Below, in pieces: positions 54,401 through 64,000 of a DNA stretch of 64,000 bases. The stretch is from assembly GCA_965153355.1 (NCBI GenBank), contig OZ231127.1, positions 94,426,001 through 94,490,000 on the forward strand, written 5' to 3'. Origin of the DNA: Flaccisagitta enflata (lineage: Eukaryota > Chaetognatha > Sagittoidea > Aphragmophora). Positions within the stretch are counted from its first letter, which is position 1. Each line of letters opens with the position of its first letter. Under the pieces are notes generated by a model that saw only the letters and a list, made by a program, of their open reading frames with translations, made no database searches and was not told where the DNA came from. The position numbers were made by a program, and so were the translations under genes.

Positions 54401-54525
54401 AGGTTCGACATAGCACCTCTTTAACTGGCTGTGTCCGTTGGTCGGTTGGTTTCTTGGTTGGTCGGGTAACGCATTAGTTCGACGATCCACACGTCGCACC
54501 TTAAATTGGCCTACTTGGCCTTGTT
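54401..54525 (+). mobile_element. HEE copy, short AGGTGCGAC class
   Basis: After a run of nine Ts it starts AGGTTCGACATAGCACCT, followed by GTCCGTTGGTCGGTTGGTTT. It ends CCACACGTCGCACCTTAAAT then TGGCCTACTTGGCCTTGTT. GTCGCACCT pairs with the start AGGTTCGAC at 8 of 9 positions. The 3' hairpin is GGCC-TACTT-GGCC. Confidence 0.85.
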
Positions 54526-55264
54526 TCTTTGTCACAGCACAATTTTTATCGTAGAGTAGACCATTTTTTTTTATTTTCAAAAATTCCTTTCGAAGTTACA
54601 ACATTTCTTTTTCTTTCGATTGCGAAATTCTCTTTTTTTTTCTTCTCATTTATACAGTCAGCGGACAAAACACAATAGGTATATATATCACTCCGTTGGT
54701 TTTGATCTAACTTTGTTGAGCAGATACTGTAAACAACAGTGGTTGTTGAAATTACAACTTGACTGTTCAATAACAAAGTTAACTTAAAATCCAACTTTCA
54801 CTGGAAATAGAATGAGATTTGCAGATTCATAATCCTGATAACATTCTGAAAAGTTTGATATGTCACAACATATGTTTTTATATGAAATTTTTTTTTTCTA
54901 TAAATGTTTAATTTAATTATAAAACAATGTTAAAAAAGATATTTTTTGACAAAAAGTGTTAAGTGTGACATGTTAAACTTCTCAGAATTTCATCAGAATT
55001 ATGAATCTGCAGGTCTTATTCTTTTTGGTGAAAGTTGGATTTTTGCCAATTTTGTAACTGAACAGCCGGCTGTAATTTCAACAACCAGTTATTATTTACA
55101 GCGTTCTGTTCCCAACGTCAGTGGGTTGGATCCAAAATCAGCAGTATGTGCCTGTGTCTTTGTCCCTTAACTGCCTGCTAAGATAAGATCCGATCCACGT
55201 GTCCGCAGAGTGAGGGGGTACTGAAAAAAAAAAGCCGCTGTACATTTCGATCGCTCTCTTTTTT

Positions 55265-55755
55265 AGTCGCGTGCACGCGACTCTACACCTCACCGTGTCG
55301 GTCGGTCGGTCGGTCGGTCGGTAGGTCACATTGTTAAAATTATGACTTTTTAGGGTCTTTAAAGGTAATCTAAGGTACTCTTGGGTATTTTAGGGTACTT
55401 TAGGGTACTTCAGAGTACTTCAGGGTACTTCAGGGTACTTAAGTTATTATAGGTACTTAGGGTACTTTAGGGTACTTTCAGATATCTTTAGATATTTTTG
55501 ACTGATTCTGGGTATTTTTGGGTATTTTTGGGTATTTTTGAGTATTTTTGGGTATTTTTAGGTATTTTTGGGTATTTTTGGGTACTTCTGGGTATTTTTG
55601 GGAATTTTTGGGTATTGTATTGTATCGATATTGTACCAATATTGATATCGTATCGATATTGTATCGACATATTGACATATCGCACAGCCTTGGGGGAGGA
55701 AATCTTTTGTTTGTCATATCCAGACGCACGCGACTGTTGCCCTCTTGGGCTTGTT
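55265..55755 (+). mobile_element. HEE copy, complete, with (GGGTATTTTT)n interior and GCCC/GGGC hairpin
   Basis: Starts AGTCGCGTGCACGCGACTCT after TTTTTT, then (GGTC)n. The interior is AGGGTACTTT then GGGTATTTTT minisatellite, followed by a short TATCGATATTGTA repeat. It ends CCAGACGCACGCGACTGTTG then CCCTCTTGGGCTTGTT. The 3' hairpin is GCCC-TCTT-GGGC. Confidence 0.88.
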
Positions 55756-55866
55756 TTCTCTTTCTCTATCTCGTATATATGTTTATATAAGCTTTGAGAG
55801 TTTCCCCCCTATTTTCCTCTCTCTCTCTTTCTCTGTCTTTCTGTCTCTCTTTCTCTCTGTGTTTTT

Positions 55867-56029
55867 AATCGCTTGTTACGCGACACTACTTAAGCCATAT
55901 TGGGCCGGTCGGTCGGTCGGTCGGTCTGTAGGTCGGTCGGTCGGATTTGCCAAAGTTAGAGTGGCCACCCACATCACTTTCCCCTTTCAACCAGCAAGTG
56001 TCTATGACTACCGTGTACCCAGCCTTGTT
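55867..56029 (+). mobile_element. HEE copy, diverged
   Basis: Starts AATCGCTTGTTACGCGACAC after TTTTT, then (GGTC)n. It ends GACTACCGTGTACCCAGCCT then TGTT. The subterminal inverted repeat has decayed, but the overall order is kept. Confidence 0.72.
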
Positions 56030-56074
56030 CATATTCTCTCACTCTCTCTCACATTTTGTTTCTCTGTCTCTGTC

Positions 56075-56217
<143 letters not shown>

Positions 56218-56544
56218 TTTTTCAACCAACACTTGTGTCTTTTTTGGTCGTCATTAATTTGGGGCATATTTATCCAATCCAATCTTGTGTCGCTTCTTTT
56301 CTTTTTCTTAACTTCTTCTGTTTTCTTCTTTCTTTTTTCCCTTTTTTTCATAATCCGTACTCGCATCTCGCTTTAAGAACTAAATCTGTCAGTTGGTTAG
56401 TTAGTTGGTACTAATACATCATATAACGCCGGTGGTCATTGATGCCCAACTTAATAGGGGTATCGGGAACACTGTGTGGTTGATCTTTTCATCATACAAA
56501 TATTCAATCCACAAAATCAGAAGTGCTTTAATTAGAAATTTTTT

Positions 56545-56660
56545 TTCTTTGATTCATTCAATGATTGATTGATTGATTGATTATTTGATTGATTTATTGA
56601 TAGATTGTTTGATTGATAGATAGGTTGATTAATTGATTGATTGATTAATTCATTGATGCT
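56545..56660 (+). repeat. (GATT)n tetranucleotide, degenerate
   Basis: TTGATTGATTGA repeats with substitutions. Confidence 0.85.
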
Positions 56661-56687
56661 TCATTCGTTCATCAATTCAAAGATGTT

Positions 56688-56872
56688 TCATTCATTCATT
56701 CATTCATTCATTCATTCATTCATTCATTCATTCATTCATTCATTCATTCATTCATTCATTCATTCATTCATTTCATTCATTCATTCATTCATTCATTCAT
56801 TCATTCATTCATTCATTCATTCATTCATTCATTCATCAATTCATTCATTCATTCATTCATTCATTTATTCAC
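56688..56872 (+). repeat. (ATTC)n microsatellite
   Basis: A tract of about 180 bp of ATTC with one slip (TTTCATTC). It ends next to GGCCTAATTGGCCTTGT (56889), which looks like a stray HEE 3' hairpin end. Confidence 0.95.
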
Positions 56873-56909
56873 AGAGGAAACATCGTTGGCCTAATTGGCC
56901 TTGTCTTTT

Positions 56910-57027
56910 AGGTGCGACAAAGCACCTCTATAACAGGCTGTGTCCGTCCGTTGGTCGGTTGGTCTGTCGGTAACGCATTCGTTCGACGATCCACACGTCG
57001 CAACATATTGGCCTACTTGGCCTTGTT
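56910..57027 (+). mobile_element. HEE copy, short AGGTGCGAC class, complete
   Basis: Starts AGGTGCGACAAAGCACCTCT after TTTT, with (GTCC/GGTC)n. It ends CACACGTCGCAACATATTGG then CCTACTTGGCCTTGTT. At 118 bp it is one of the shortest complete copies, showing that the minisatellite interior is dispensable. Confidence 0.87.
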
Positions 57028-57076
57028 CTTTAAATAATTCGAAGCAATTTAGAATCTTTGCACTTCCGCCTTCCTG

Positions 57077-57077
57077 A

Positions 57078-57148
<71 letters not shown>

Positions 57149-57150
57149 TA
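57077..57150 (+). repeat. (GTC)n microsatellite
   Basis: Pure GTC for about 72 bp. CpG-containing, unlike the ATC and AAC tracts elsewhere. Confidence 0.96.
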
Positions 57151-57217
57151 TTGTAGTTGTCGTTGTTACCGTTGTTGTTGTCGTCGTCTTTATACAATAA
57201 TACAGACAGTAAGGAAA

Positions 57218-57380
<163 letters not shown>

Positions 57381-57707
57381 AATGACAAAGACGATGGCGG
57401 CATTTTGTTGTTACAACGGCGACAATCACTTCATTTCTTATCATTCTTTTTTTTTTTTTTTTACTTTTCTTTCTTTTTATTCTTTTTTTTTTTTTCTTTT
57501 TCTTTTTTTGTTTTGCCCGCAAGAAAAATCCCGTCTTGACTCGAAGTCGAATTTTCACATTTTTCTTTTTTTTAATTCCTTTAAGTTGGAAAAAGTGAAA
57601 GAGAACTTCAGCATGTAAATAAGCATTCGAGAGACAGACAAAAAAAAAAAAGAAGCAGACTACTTAGGCATGTAAATAAGCATTCAAGACAGACGATTTA
57701 GGTTGAA

Positions 57708-57908
57708 AACAAGGCCGGATACACGGCTACCTTAGTCGCGTGCGGGTGGGCAGGGGTGGCGAAAAAAAGCTAAGCGTGACGGGCCGACCGACCGACAGAC
57801 CGACAGACTGACAGACCGACAGACCAACAGATCGACAGACTAACAGACCGACGGACCGACAGACCAATAGACGGACAGAGTGAGTTGTAGAGTCGCGTGC
57901 ACGCGACT
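57708..57908 (-). mobile_element. HEE copy, complete, minus strand
   Basis: On the minus strand it starts AGTCGCGTGCACGCGACTCT after TTTTTT, with CTGTC/GGTC repeats. It ends CCGCACGCGACTAAGGTAGC then CGTGTATCCGGCCTTGTT. Confidence 0.88.
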
Positions 57909-58121
57909 AAAAAAGAAGACTATAGCCAGACAACCTAGAAGCAAAGAATGACAGAACTTAGATAGAATGATAGAACTTAAATGAAAAAGAAATACCAATG
58001 AGAGCTGACACAAATCTAGACCTCTAATTTTAGAATTATGGTGAATTACTGACCAACTAAAGCATTGAGTTTGACCGACTGACCAACTATTTCGAAATGG
58101 TAACTCGATAACATCGGAAAT

Positions 58122-58229
58122 GTCGTGCCAACGCACCTCTTTAACTGGTCATGTCTGTCTGTCGGTCTGTCGGTCACGCAAACCTTTGACGATCCACTCG
58201 GCGCACCTATTGGCCTACTTGGCCTTGTT
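58122..58229 (+). mobile_element. HEE copy, short AGGTGCGAC class, diverged
   Basis: A worn start GTCGTGCCAACGCACCTCT and (GTCT)n. It ends TCGGCGCACCTATTGGCCTA then CTTGGCCTTGTT with the GGCC-TACTT-GGCC hairpin. Confidence 0.78.
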
Positions 58230-58234
58230 TTTTT

Positions 58235-58900
58235 TTTTTTTTTTTTTTGTTTGTTTTTTTTTGGAAGAGGAAGAGGCTGCAGGTGAATAAATATGTTTTT
58301 TGTTTCTCAAATCAGGTGAACAAAAACAGTCCACGACAATGAGGTTACCATTTTTTCTTAATTTCTATTTTTTGTTGTCGAAGGGATACGAAAATCCACA
58401 GTAGTTAGCGAGTAGTAAAGGAAGAGTATGGGAGCAGAGTATGCATAGTGTTGTTGAAGAGAGCAAAGGGCAAAGAGCAAAGGACCGAGTACACTTTTTT
58501 TTTGTAAGAACTTCATTTTTTGGGCAACTTTCCATGCTCTTAATCTTTAGACTGTTTTAACTTTTAAGCTTTGAATGTTTTCAAAATGATCTTAATCTAA
58601 TAAATATGATTTCAGGTATAACATAGTGATATACATATGTACAGTGGTGGACCATAAAACAGTTGTTGTAAGAAGTATGGAAAATATTACATTACACATT
58701 AAAGTACTGTATTCTGTAAAATATACTTCAAAAATGGAAAATTCTATCAATTAGATCTAACTTTTACTGATCTCTAATCTTGGGTACTTGTTTATATACT
58801 AAAAGAAATTCTGACGCAAAATGAAACCTTTCAATGTTCTTAAATATTTCAATAATTCAAGCCTAACGTCCATAAACTTGGTTCTTATAAAAAAAAAGAA
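58235..58900. other. AT-rich intergenic sequence
   Basis: A poly(T) stretch directly after the HEE copy and then AT-rich sequence. No coding domain recognised. Confidence 0.5.
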
Positions 58901-58902
58901 GA

Positions 58903-58975
58903 GTAGCCCTTTTTGGAAAAGGGGCTACCATATAAAAGCAGAATGCGGAATAAACACGCCCTTAAACGTTGAAGA
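58903..58975. repeat. Small hairpin and MITE end fragment
   Basis: GTAGCCCTTTTT at 58903 pairs with AAAAGGGGCTAC ending 58928 (11 of 12 pairs). Next to it, AATAAACACGCCCTTA (58950-58966) resembles one terminus of the GGGCGTGTTTC MITE followed by its TNA target. Confidence 0.6.
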
Positions 58976-59176
58976 ATAAAAGTACAAAACCACAAATAAA
59001 AGATCACAATTTAAGAAAATGAAATTGAAGAAAAAAAAATAGAAAAAAAAATGGAGGGGCTGAACTCAGGTTATTTCGCAAAAAAAAAAAGCCAACTTGG
59101 AATTTTGAGTTAAAAATTGTAACTAAAAAAAAAAAGAAGGACAAAGTTGAGTCTTGAGAACCATGATACCTTTTTT

Positions 59177-59377
59177 AGTTGCGGAAACGCAACACTGTAA
59201 GAGGCTTTGTCCGTCCGTCGGTCTGTTAATCCGGTGACAAGAATAGGATAAAATAAGCGTTTTAGATACTTATGTGTATGTTCGTTTATGGTGTGGAATA
59301 GGGCTTGAGGTGTGAATGAAGGTTGGATACCCCTGCCCACCCGTCCGCAACGATATTGTGACCCCGCATCACTTGTT
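59177..59377 (+). mobile_element. HEE copy, TCCGCAACT class
   Basis: After TTTTTT it starts AGTTGCGGAAACGCAACACT, with GTCCGTCCGTCGGTCTG. It ends CCACCCGTCCGCAACGATAT, TGTGACCCCGCATCAC and TTGTT. The subterminal repeat AGTTGCGGA/TCCGCAAC is intact. The 3' stem is GTGA/TCAC. Confidence 0.85.
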
Positions 59378-59512
59378 TGAAATTCCTTTTCTTCTTCCCC
59401 TTTCCAACTAAAACTAGAATTTTCTTTACGTTCAGATTTTTTTTTTTTTTTTTTGCCTTTTTAACTTTAAATTGAACAAGGCTGGTTAAGCAGCTCGTTT
59501 GCATTTGATTAA

Positions 59513-59787
59513 GGGCGCGTTTCTAGTCACAGACAATTGCCGTTTTTAACGGGCCATTCAGTCGCTTCGTTCGTTCGTTCGTTCGCTCGCACCGCTCACT
59601 CCACTCACTCCACTCACTCGCTCCGCAGCGCTCCGTAGCGCTCCACTATACTACGCTCCATTCACAGGCTCGCTCATTCATTTTGCTCACTCCCTTATGG
59701 GAAGGTTGAGGATCAGGAATGTGTGTTCACAGTGTGAACGCGTTTAGCGGGAATGAATGTTTTTTTCTTGTCAGTAGTAACACGCCC
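59513..59787. mobile_element. GGGCGTGTTTC MITE, copy 2
   Basis: Left end GGGCGCGTTTCTAGTCAC. The right end is the reverse complement of GGGCGTGTTACTACTGAC. TAA flanks both sides (59510-59512, 59788-59790). The interior, with CTTCGTTCGTTCG and CTCGCACCGC, matches copy 1. The right 70 bp (GTGTGTTCACAGTGTGAACG onward) align with the 85-bp satellite monomer at 16680-18590. Confidence 0.87.
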
Positions 59788-60034
59788 TAAGTGGACGTGG
59801 GGATATATAAAATGCAATACATGCATCCATAACAAAAGCCTTTATATCAGATCAGGCATGTCAGGCTGTTTGTTGATGGTTTCAAAGTACGTAATGATAG
59901 ATAAAGCATAAGTCAGGTTATGGGTGCTTTCAAGGTAAGTCATGAATATATGGCCTTAGGGTTGTATACAAGTCAGGCACATTGAATACAGGTCAGGCAC
60001 ATTGAATACAGGTCAGCCAAAACCGGCACATTGA

Positions 60035-60235
60035 CTGTTGGGCGAATCAGGCAGGTCAGGCTGGTCAGGCAGGTCAGGCTGGTCAGGCAGGTCAGGCAGG
60101 TCAGGCTGGTCAGGCAGGTCAGGCAGGTCAGGCAGGTCAGGCATGTCGTATGTTGTCCGGCGACTCAGGCAAATCGTCACGCGCCAGTCATATTCAGGCT
60201 TGTCAGGCTGATCAGGCAGGTCAGGCATGTCGAAC
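60035..60235 (+). repeat. 9-bp minisatellite CAGGCAGGT / CAGGCTGGT
   Basis: About 13 tandem units at 60047-60150 and a shorter block at 60195-60235. Confidence 0.93.
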
Positions 60236-60523
60236 ATTGTAAGCGGGGTGGGCATAACAAGTTCATATCATTAAGCAACCTTTCTTACTACTCAAAATTA
60301 ACAATATGTTGGGACTTGGGATGTATCAAGTGTCATGACAACACAGTAAAAGGCTGTGGAAAACACATGAAAAGGTGACAACCCCTTTCCGTTTCCACAA
60401 GATACAATTACAAATTCAAATTGAGTTTCTAGAGCTTAGACTTTTTATCGTAGAGGCTATAGCCCTATCAAGTAGGGATAAGGAAGCGGTAGACCGCTCC
60501 CAATTTGGTGGGTGGGATAGCTA

Positions 60524-61289
60524 CAGTATGATTTTTCTGAACTGTAACATAAGATGAGAACATAGCACGAAAAGTAGAAGGGCTAGCTACAATCTGAAAA
60601 AAACACTTGGAAGATATGAGTTTGCAGATTTTGGACGAAAAAACCCAAGGACTTTTTCTTTTCTTTTGATCTGATTAACGCATGTGAATCAAAAGGCAGA
60701 TTCTGCCAAAAAAGGCTGTTTTGTAGTGACTGTCTTTCTGTAAATCGCTATCATTTCTGAATGGTTTGAGCTACAGATCCCAGATTGGTGTCAAATGAAA
60801 GATATTTTGATGTGGTTCTAGGAGAAAAACAAAGACAGCGATTTTCTAAAAGAGTTATCCTGCCAAACATGAACGATTTTGTTGTTTCGGGATAAATTGT
60901 TTGCAGAATTGACGTTCAGTTAACCAAATGCATTCAAAACTCAAAGAAAGTCTGTCGGTTGAGCTTTTCCCAAAAAGTACTTCAAAATGGCTTTCATCTG
61001 GGACCAATCTGGCATCTGTAGCTCAAACTGTCTGAAATTGAGAGCGATTTAAAGAGAAACAGTTTAGTCGATATCTAGACTACTATTTCCATTTTGCCAC
61101 TTTTCAAAATTCCAATACCAATTGAAAAAGTAAGACGGATATCAGTTTTCTTTCTAAAAAACCTTTGGAATCTCTTAGCAAATAACTGCAAACTCTCACC
61201 TTCTGGGAGCTTCTTTCAGAATTTAGCTAACTCTTCTAGTTTTTGCATAATGTTCTCATCTAATGTTACAGTTGAAAAAAATCATACTG
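60524..61289. mobile_element. TA-flanked long-TIR element, CAGTATGATT family, copy 2
   Basis: Left end CAGTATGATTTTTCTGAACT, right end mirrored and finishing ATCATACTG, with TA on both sides (60522-60523, 61290-61291). The terminal arms are about 80 bp. A longer interior than copy 1 (766 against 487 bp) holds no coding frame of note. Confidence 0.8.
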
Positions 61290-61395
61290 TACTAGTGTTC
61301 AAACTACTTTCAAGAAACTTATATGATTAAATGTGCGATATTTTGCTGAAAGATACATTACCTTGTATGGATGCATATACTTACACATGCATGCC

Positions 61396-61910
61396 TTGGG
61401 TGCTTCACATAGCAAAAGTTGGTTATTTCTTTACACCCTCTTTACCTAATATAGAGTAGCTGATTTTTAGACCCTTATCTTTTCTTTTTTATCAAAAATC
61501 AATCATCTTTGTTTTTTTTTTAAATTGTTTTTGAGGACCTAATTTGCATAGTGAATTGGTATAAAACCATATGCTGACATTCCTTGAATTAGCTTTTACA
61601 AATTTCTACCTTTCATAAAATTGTTAATCTGCCCTTTCATAAGCTCTTTCCTAGCTTATGTTCTAATATTTTAGTTTTTTTTCTCACAAATATGATTTTC
61701 TAAAACAAATGATTGTTTTTTTTTGTAACAAAACTATACAGGATTTTGCTGAATTCTGGGAAATCTGCAGGAACTCTAAGCCCAAAACAAAAACAGAAGA
61801 TAAAGGAATTTTGAAAAAAGAAAAATGGTCATCTCTATTATTTTTGCTCTTCCATATTATCCAGGTAGGGTGAAGGGATACTCACAACTTTTGCTTTGTG
61901 AAGCTCCCAA
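61396..61910. mobile_element. Mutator-like non-autonomous element, copy 2
   Basis: Terminal inverted repeats of about 65 bp: TTGGGTGCTTCACATAGCAA on the left, and TTGGGAGCTTCACAAAGCAA on the opposite strand at the right. The 9-bp flanks 61387-61395 and 61911-61919 are both ATGCATGCC, a perfect target duplication. The interior is the inverse of 12083-12602. Confidence 0.9.
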
Positions 61911-62262
61911 ATGCATGCCAGGTTTGTCGAGGCATGTCTTTATAACCTCTGAGGTTTTGGTGTGAGTGGAAAAAAGGAGGAGGTTTTTTGGTTTATTGAT
62001 GTCATAAAAGAAGCATAAAAACATAAAAACGTGTAGGCTGCCCTGTTAGATAAAAGACATGCCCCCCTTTTGAGTTCTAACGTGTGAAATATATAACGAG
62101 TTTTATTCGTTCAACAATTTCATAATCATTACCGTATACATACAGAATAAAATCGAACGAACGATCTTCTTTCAGACATTATAATCGATTTCATGACATC
62201 GCGATGTAGCGAGCATGACCTTGACGCGGTAATCGTGAAAACACTCATGAACTTTATGAATA

Positions 62263-62641
62263 TCATTCATTCCATCATTCATCAATTCATTCATTCATCA
62301 ATTCATTCATTCATTCATTCATTCATTCATTCATTCATTCATTCATTCATTCATTCATTCATTTATTCAGTCATTCATTCATTCATTCATTCATTCATTC
62401 ATTCATTTATTCAGTCATTCAGTCATTCGGTCATTTAGTCATTCATTCATTTATTCAGTCATTCATTCATTCATTCATTCATTCATTCATTCATTCATTC
62501 ATTCATTCATTCATTCATTCATTCATTCATTTATTCAGTCATTCAGTCATTCAGTCATTTAGTCATTCATTCATTCATTCATTCATTCATTCATTCATTC
62601 ATTCATTCATTCATTCATTCATTCATTCATTCATTCATTCA
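62263..62641 (+). repeat. (ATTC)n microsatellite with ATTCAGTC variants
   Basis: About 380 bp of ATTC tetranucleotides interrupted three times by the same block (ATTTATTCAGTCATTCAGTC), indicating larger-unit duplication inside the tract. Confidence 0.95.
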
Positions 62642-62819
62642 ACTGAAACTGAATAATGAATATTCATTCAGTTATTTACATAAAAACTTTTCACGAGTTG
62701 CTGACCATGACCTTGACAATTGTCCTAGTGTTTGTGAAAAGATTCTGTTTCTGAACTTTTTCAATGAGATTCACTCATTCATTTATTCATTCATTTATTT
62801 TGAATTTTTACGATTTTGT

Positions 62820-63385
62820 GTAGGATCAATAAAGAAGTGAATTGATGTTTGTTTGAGCATGCAAATACAAAAAAACATGTTCCTGAGTGTAGCTGCTCAT
62901 CAATGAGGGTGCTTTTGAGTATTCTAGCTCATTTAGCTCATTTGGCTCATTTTTTTTTCAGATTTTAAATTGGAAAAACAAATAGATGTTTTGATACTTT
63001 TCTGAGCATGAAAATACAAAAAACATGTCAGTGAGCATGGCTGCTCATCTGTGAGGGTGTTTTTCAGTACTCTAGCTCACTTAGCTCATTTAGCATCTTT
63101 TTTCAATCTTAAATGGGATAAATAAATGTTTTGATACGTGTCTGAGCATGCAAATACAAAAACATTTCTGCGAGCAGAACTGGTCATCTGTGGAGTGATT
63201 TTGAGTATTTTAGCTCATCAAGCTCATTTGGTTCAGCCCTATTTTTCTCTGATTTTCAGTGCATTCAATACATGCAATCGCTCCTAATTTGATCTCACAA
63301 ATAAAAAAAATTGGAGTGACCGAAGACGAAAGCATGGTGAAAAGTGACTTTTTTCCTCACGGCGACATCCACCATTACTGGTACC
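62820..63385 (+). repeat. Dispersed repeat, partly tandem (about 130-bp units)
   Basis: Three units start near 62855, 63000 and 63140 with CTGAGCATGCAAATACAAAA and include TTTTAGCTCATTTGGCTCAT. The last continues into TTTCTCTGATTTTCAGTGCA and TTTTTTCCTCACGGCGACAT, matching 7509-7775. Confidence 0.78.
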
Positions 63386-63808
63386 GACCCCCCAATAAAA
63401 ACTGCCGTTCACCCCGGGTCCGCTGTCCAAAAAGGAATGCGTGAGGGACCGACGGACAAATCAAGGACAAAGTATCGAATCGCGACTTACAGATTGTAAG
63501 TCCTCATGTCCTTTGAAGGATCCTCTGATGTTAATTCTGAATTGAACTTTGTTTGAAACTTTCAACGCAGTGATCGACGGGTAAGTTTGTGATGATATAA
63601 CCAATTAAATGCGCGCAAAAATGTGTAAGTGATTGAGGAGTGACGAGAAAAGGTAACAGTTGATGAGAACTGATAGGGCAACACCCTCTAAAATAGCAAA
63701 TATAGGATCGACGAGAAAAAGTGAAAAAGGGGATCTGTCTTTGTCTCTCTTTTACCCCCCCCCCCTCCTCCGTCCACGTCCGTCTCGTTCTTTCTTTCTC
63801 ATTTTTTT

Positions 63809-63905
63809 AGTCGCGTGCTACGCTCTCTGTTTGTTTGTTTGTTTGTTTCTTTGTTTGTTTGTTTGTTTGTTTGTTTGTTTGTTTGTTTGTTTGTTTGTTT
63901 GTTAC
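63809..63905 (+). mobile_element. HEE 5'-end fragment with (GTTT)n
   Basis: AGTCGCGTGCTACGC after a run of seven Ts, then directly (GTTT)n to 63903. The inner half of the hairpin is cut short and no HEE 3' end follows. Confidence 0.6.
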
Positions 63906-63984
63906 TCTCTTTCCTTCTTTAGTTTTTTCAGTCTTTATTTATTTCTTCATTTCTTTGTTTCTTTGTTTCTTTGTTTCTTACTTT

Positions 63985-64000
63985 TACAGGGTGTACCAAC
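63985..64000 (+). mobile_element. Possible start of a mariner-type element
   Basis: The window ends in TTACAGGGTGTACCAAC, resembling the ACAGGGTGTRCAAAA terminus of the TA-flanked elements at 10537 and 19561. Too short to be sure. Confidence 0.4.

Overview
This is eukaryotic, almost certainly metazoan (probably invertebrate) nuclear DNA. It has one large multi-exon gene with canonical GT-AG introns, and everything else is transposon remnants, minisatellites and exceptionally long microsatellites. There is no operon structure and no bacterial gene. Ten Ns at 37176-37185 show it is a scaffold with a gap. The species cannot be named from the sequence; the gene family is conserved across bilaterians.

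The only cellular protein gene recognised is on the minus strand from 50387 down to the gap: a CRIM1-type (cysteine-rich motor neuron 1) transmembrane BMP-regulator homologue. Three exons join in frame at good splice sites: 50387-46529, 44881-42169 and 41375-37186. They encode an IGFBP domain, a chain of von Willebrand C and antistasin-like domains, one membrane helix and a long cytoplasmic tail. The protein is at least about 3,580 residues, over three times the length of vertebrate CRIM1. The excess is Gln, Asn, Ser and acidic low-complexity sequence, much of it encoded by microsatellites.

The flanks (1-37000 and 50400-64000) are mobile-element territory. Several non-autonomous families can be delimited to the base by terminal inverted repeats (TIRs) and target-site duplications (TSDs). 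They are: a Tc1-like deletion derivative with a decayed transposase (988-1550); TA-flanked ACAGGGTG elements (10537-11100, 19561-20144); TA-flanked long-TIR CAGTATGATT elements (5468-5954, 60524-61289); hAT-like elements with 8-bp TSDs (15425-16301, 31890-32562); Mutator-like elements with 9-bp TSDs (12083-12602, 61396-61910); and 3-bp-TSD GGGCGTGTTTC MITEs (35918-36142, 59513-59787). A 5'-truncated, frameshifted LINE (22874-26186, minus) sits inside a (TC)n tract. A tRNA-headed SINE candidate lies at 11103-11352.

The most striking component is an abundant family (about 23 full or partial copies, both strands, 0.1-2 kb), called here hairpin-ended elements (HEE). Each begins after a T-run with a perfect or near-perfect hairpin such as AGTCGCGTGCACGCGACT, followed by a (GGTC)n-type tetranucleotide tract. 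Each ends with a second copy of the inner half-hairpin, a small 3' hairpin, and TTGTT. Both the subterminal inverted repeat and the 3' hairpin change sequence between subfamilies while keeping base pairing, which resembles rolling-circle (Helentron/HINE-like) ends.

A second notable structure is an 85-bp satellite (16680-18590, about 22 copies) whose monomer matches the terminal segment of the GGGCGTGTTTC MITE, so it appears to have grown from a transposon end. A direct segmental duplication (31550-33185 and 35700-36850) supplies empty sites that confirm two of the insertions.
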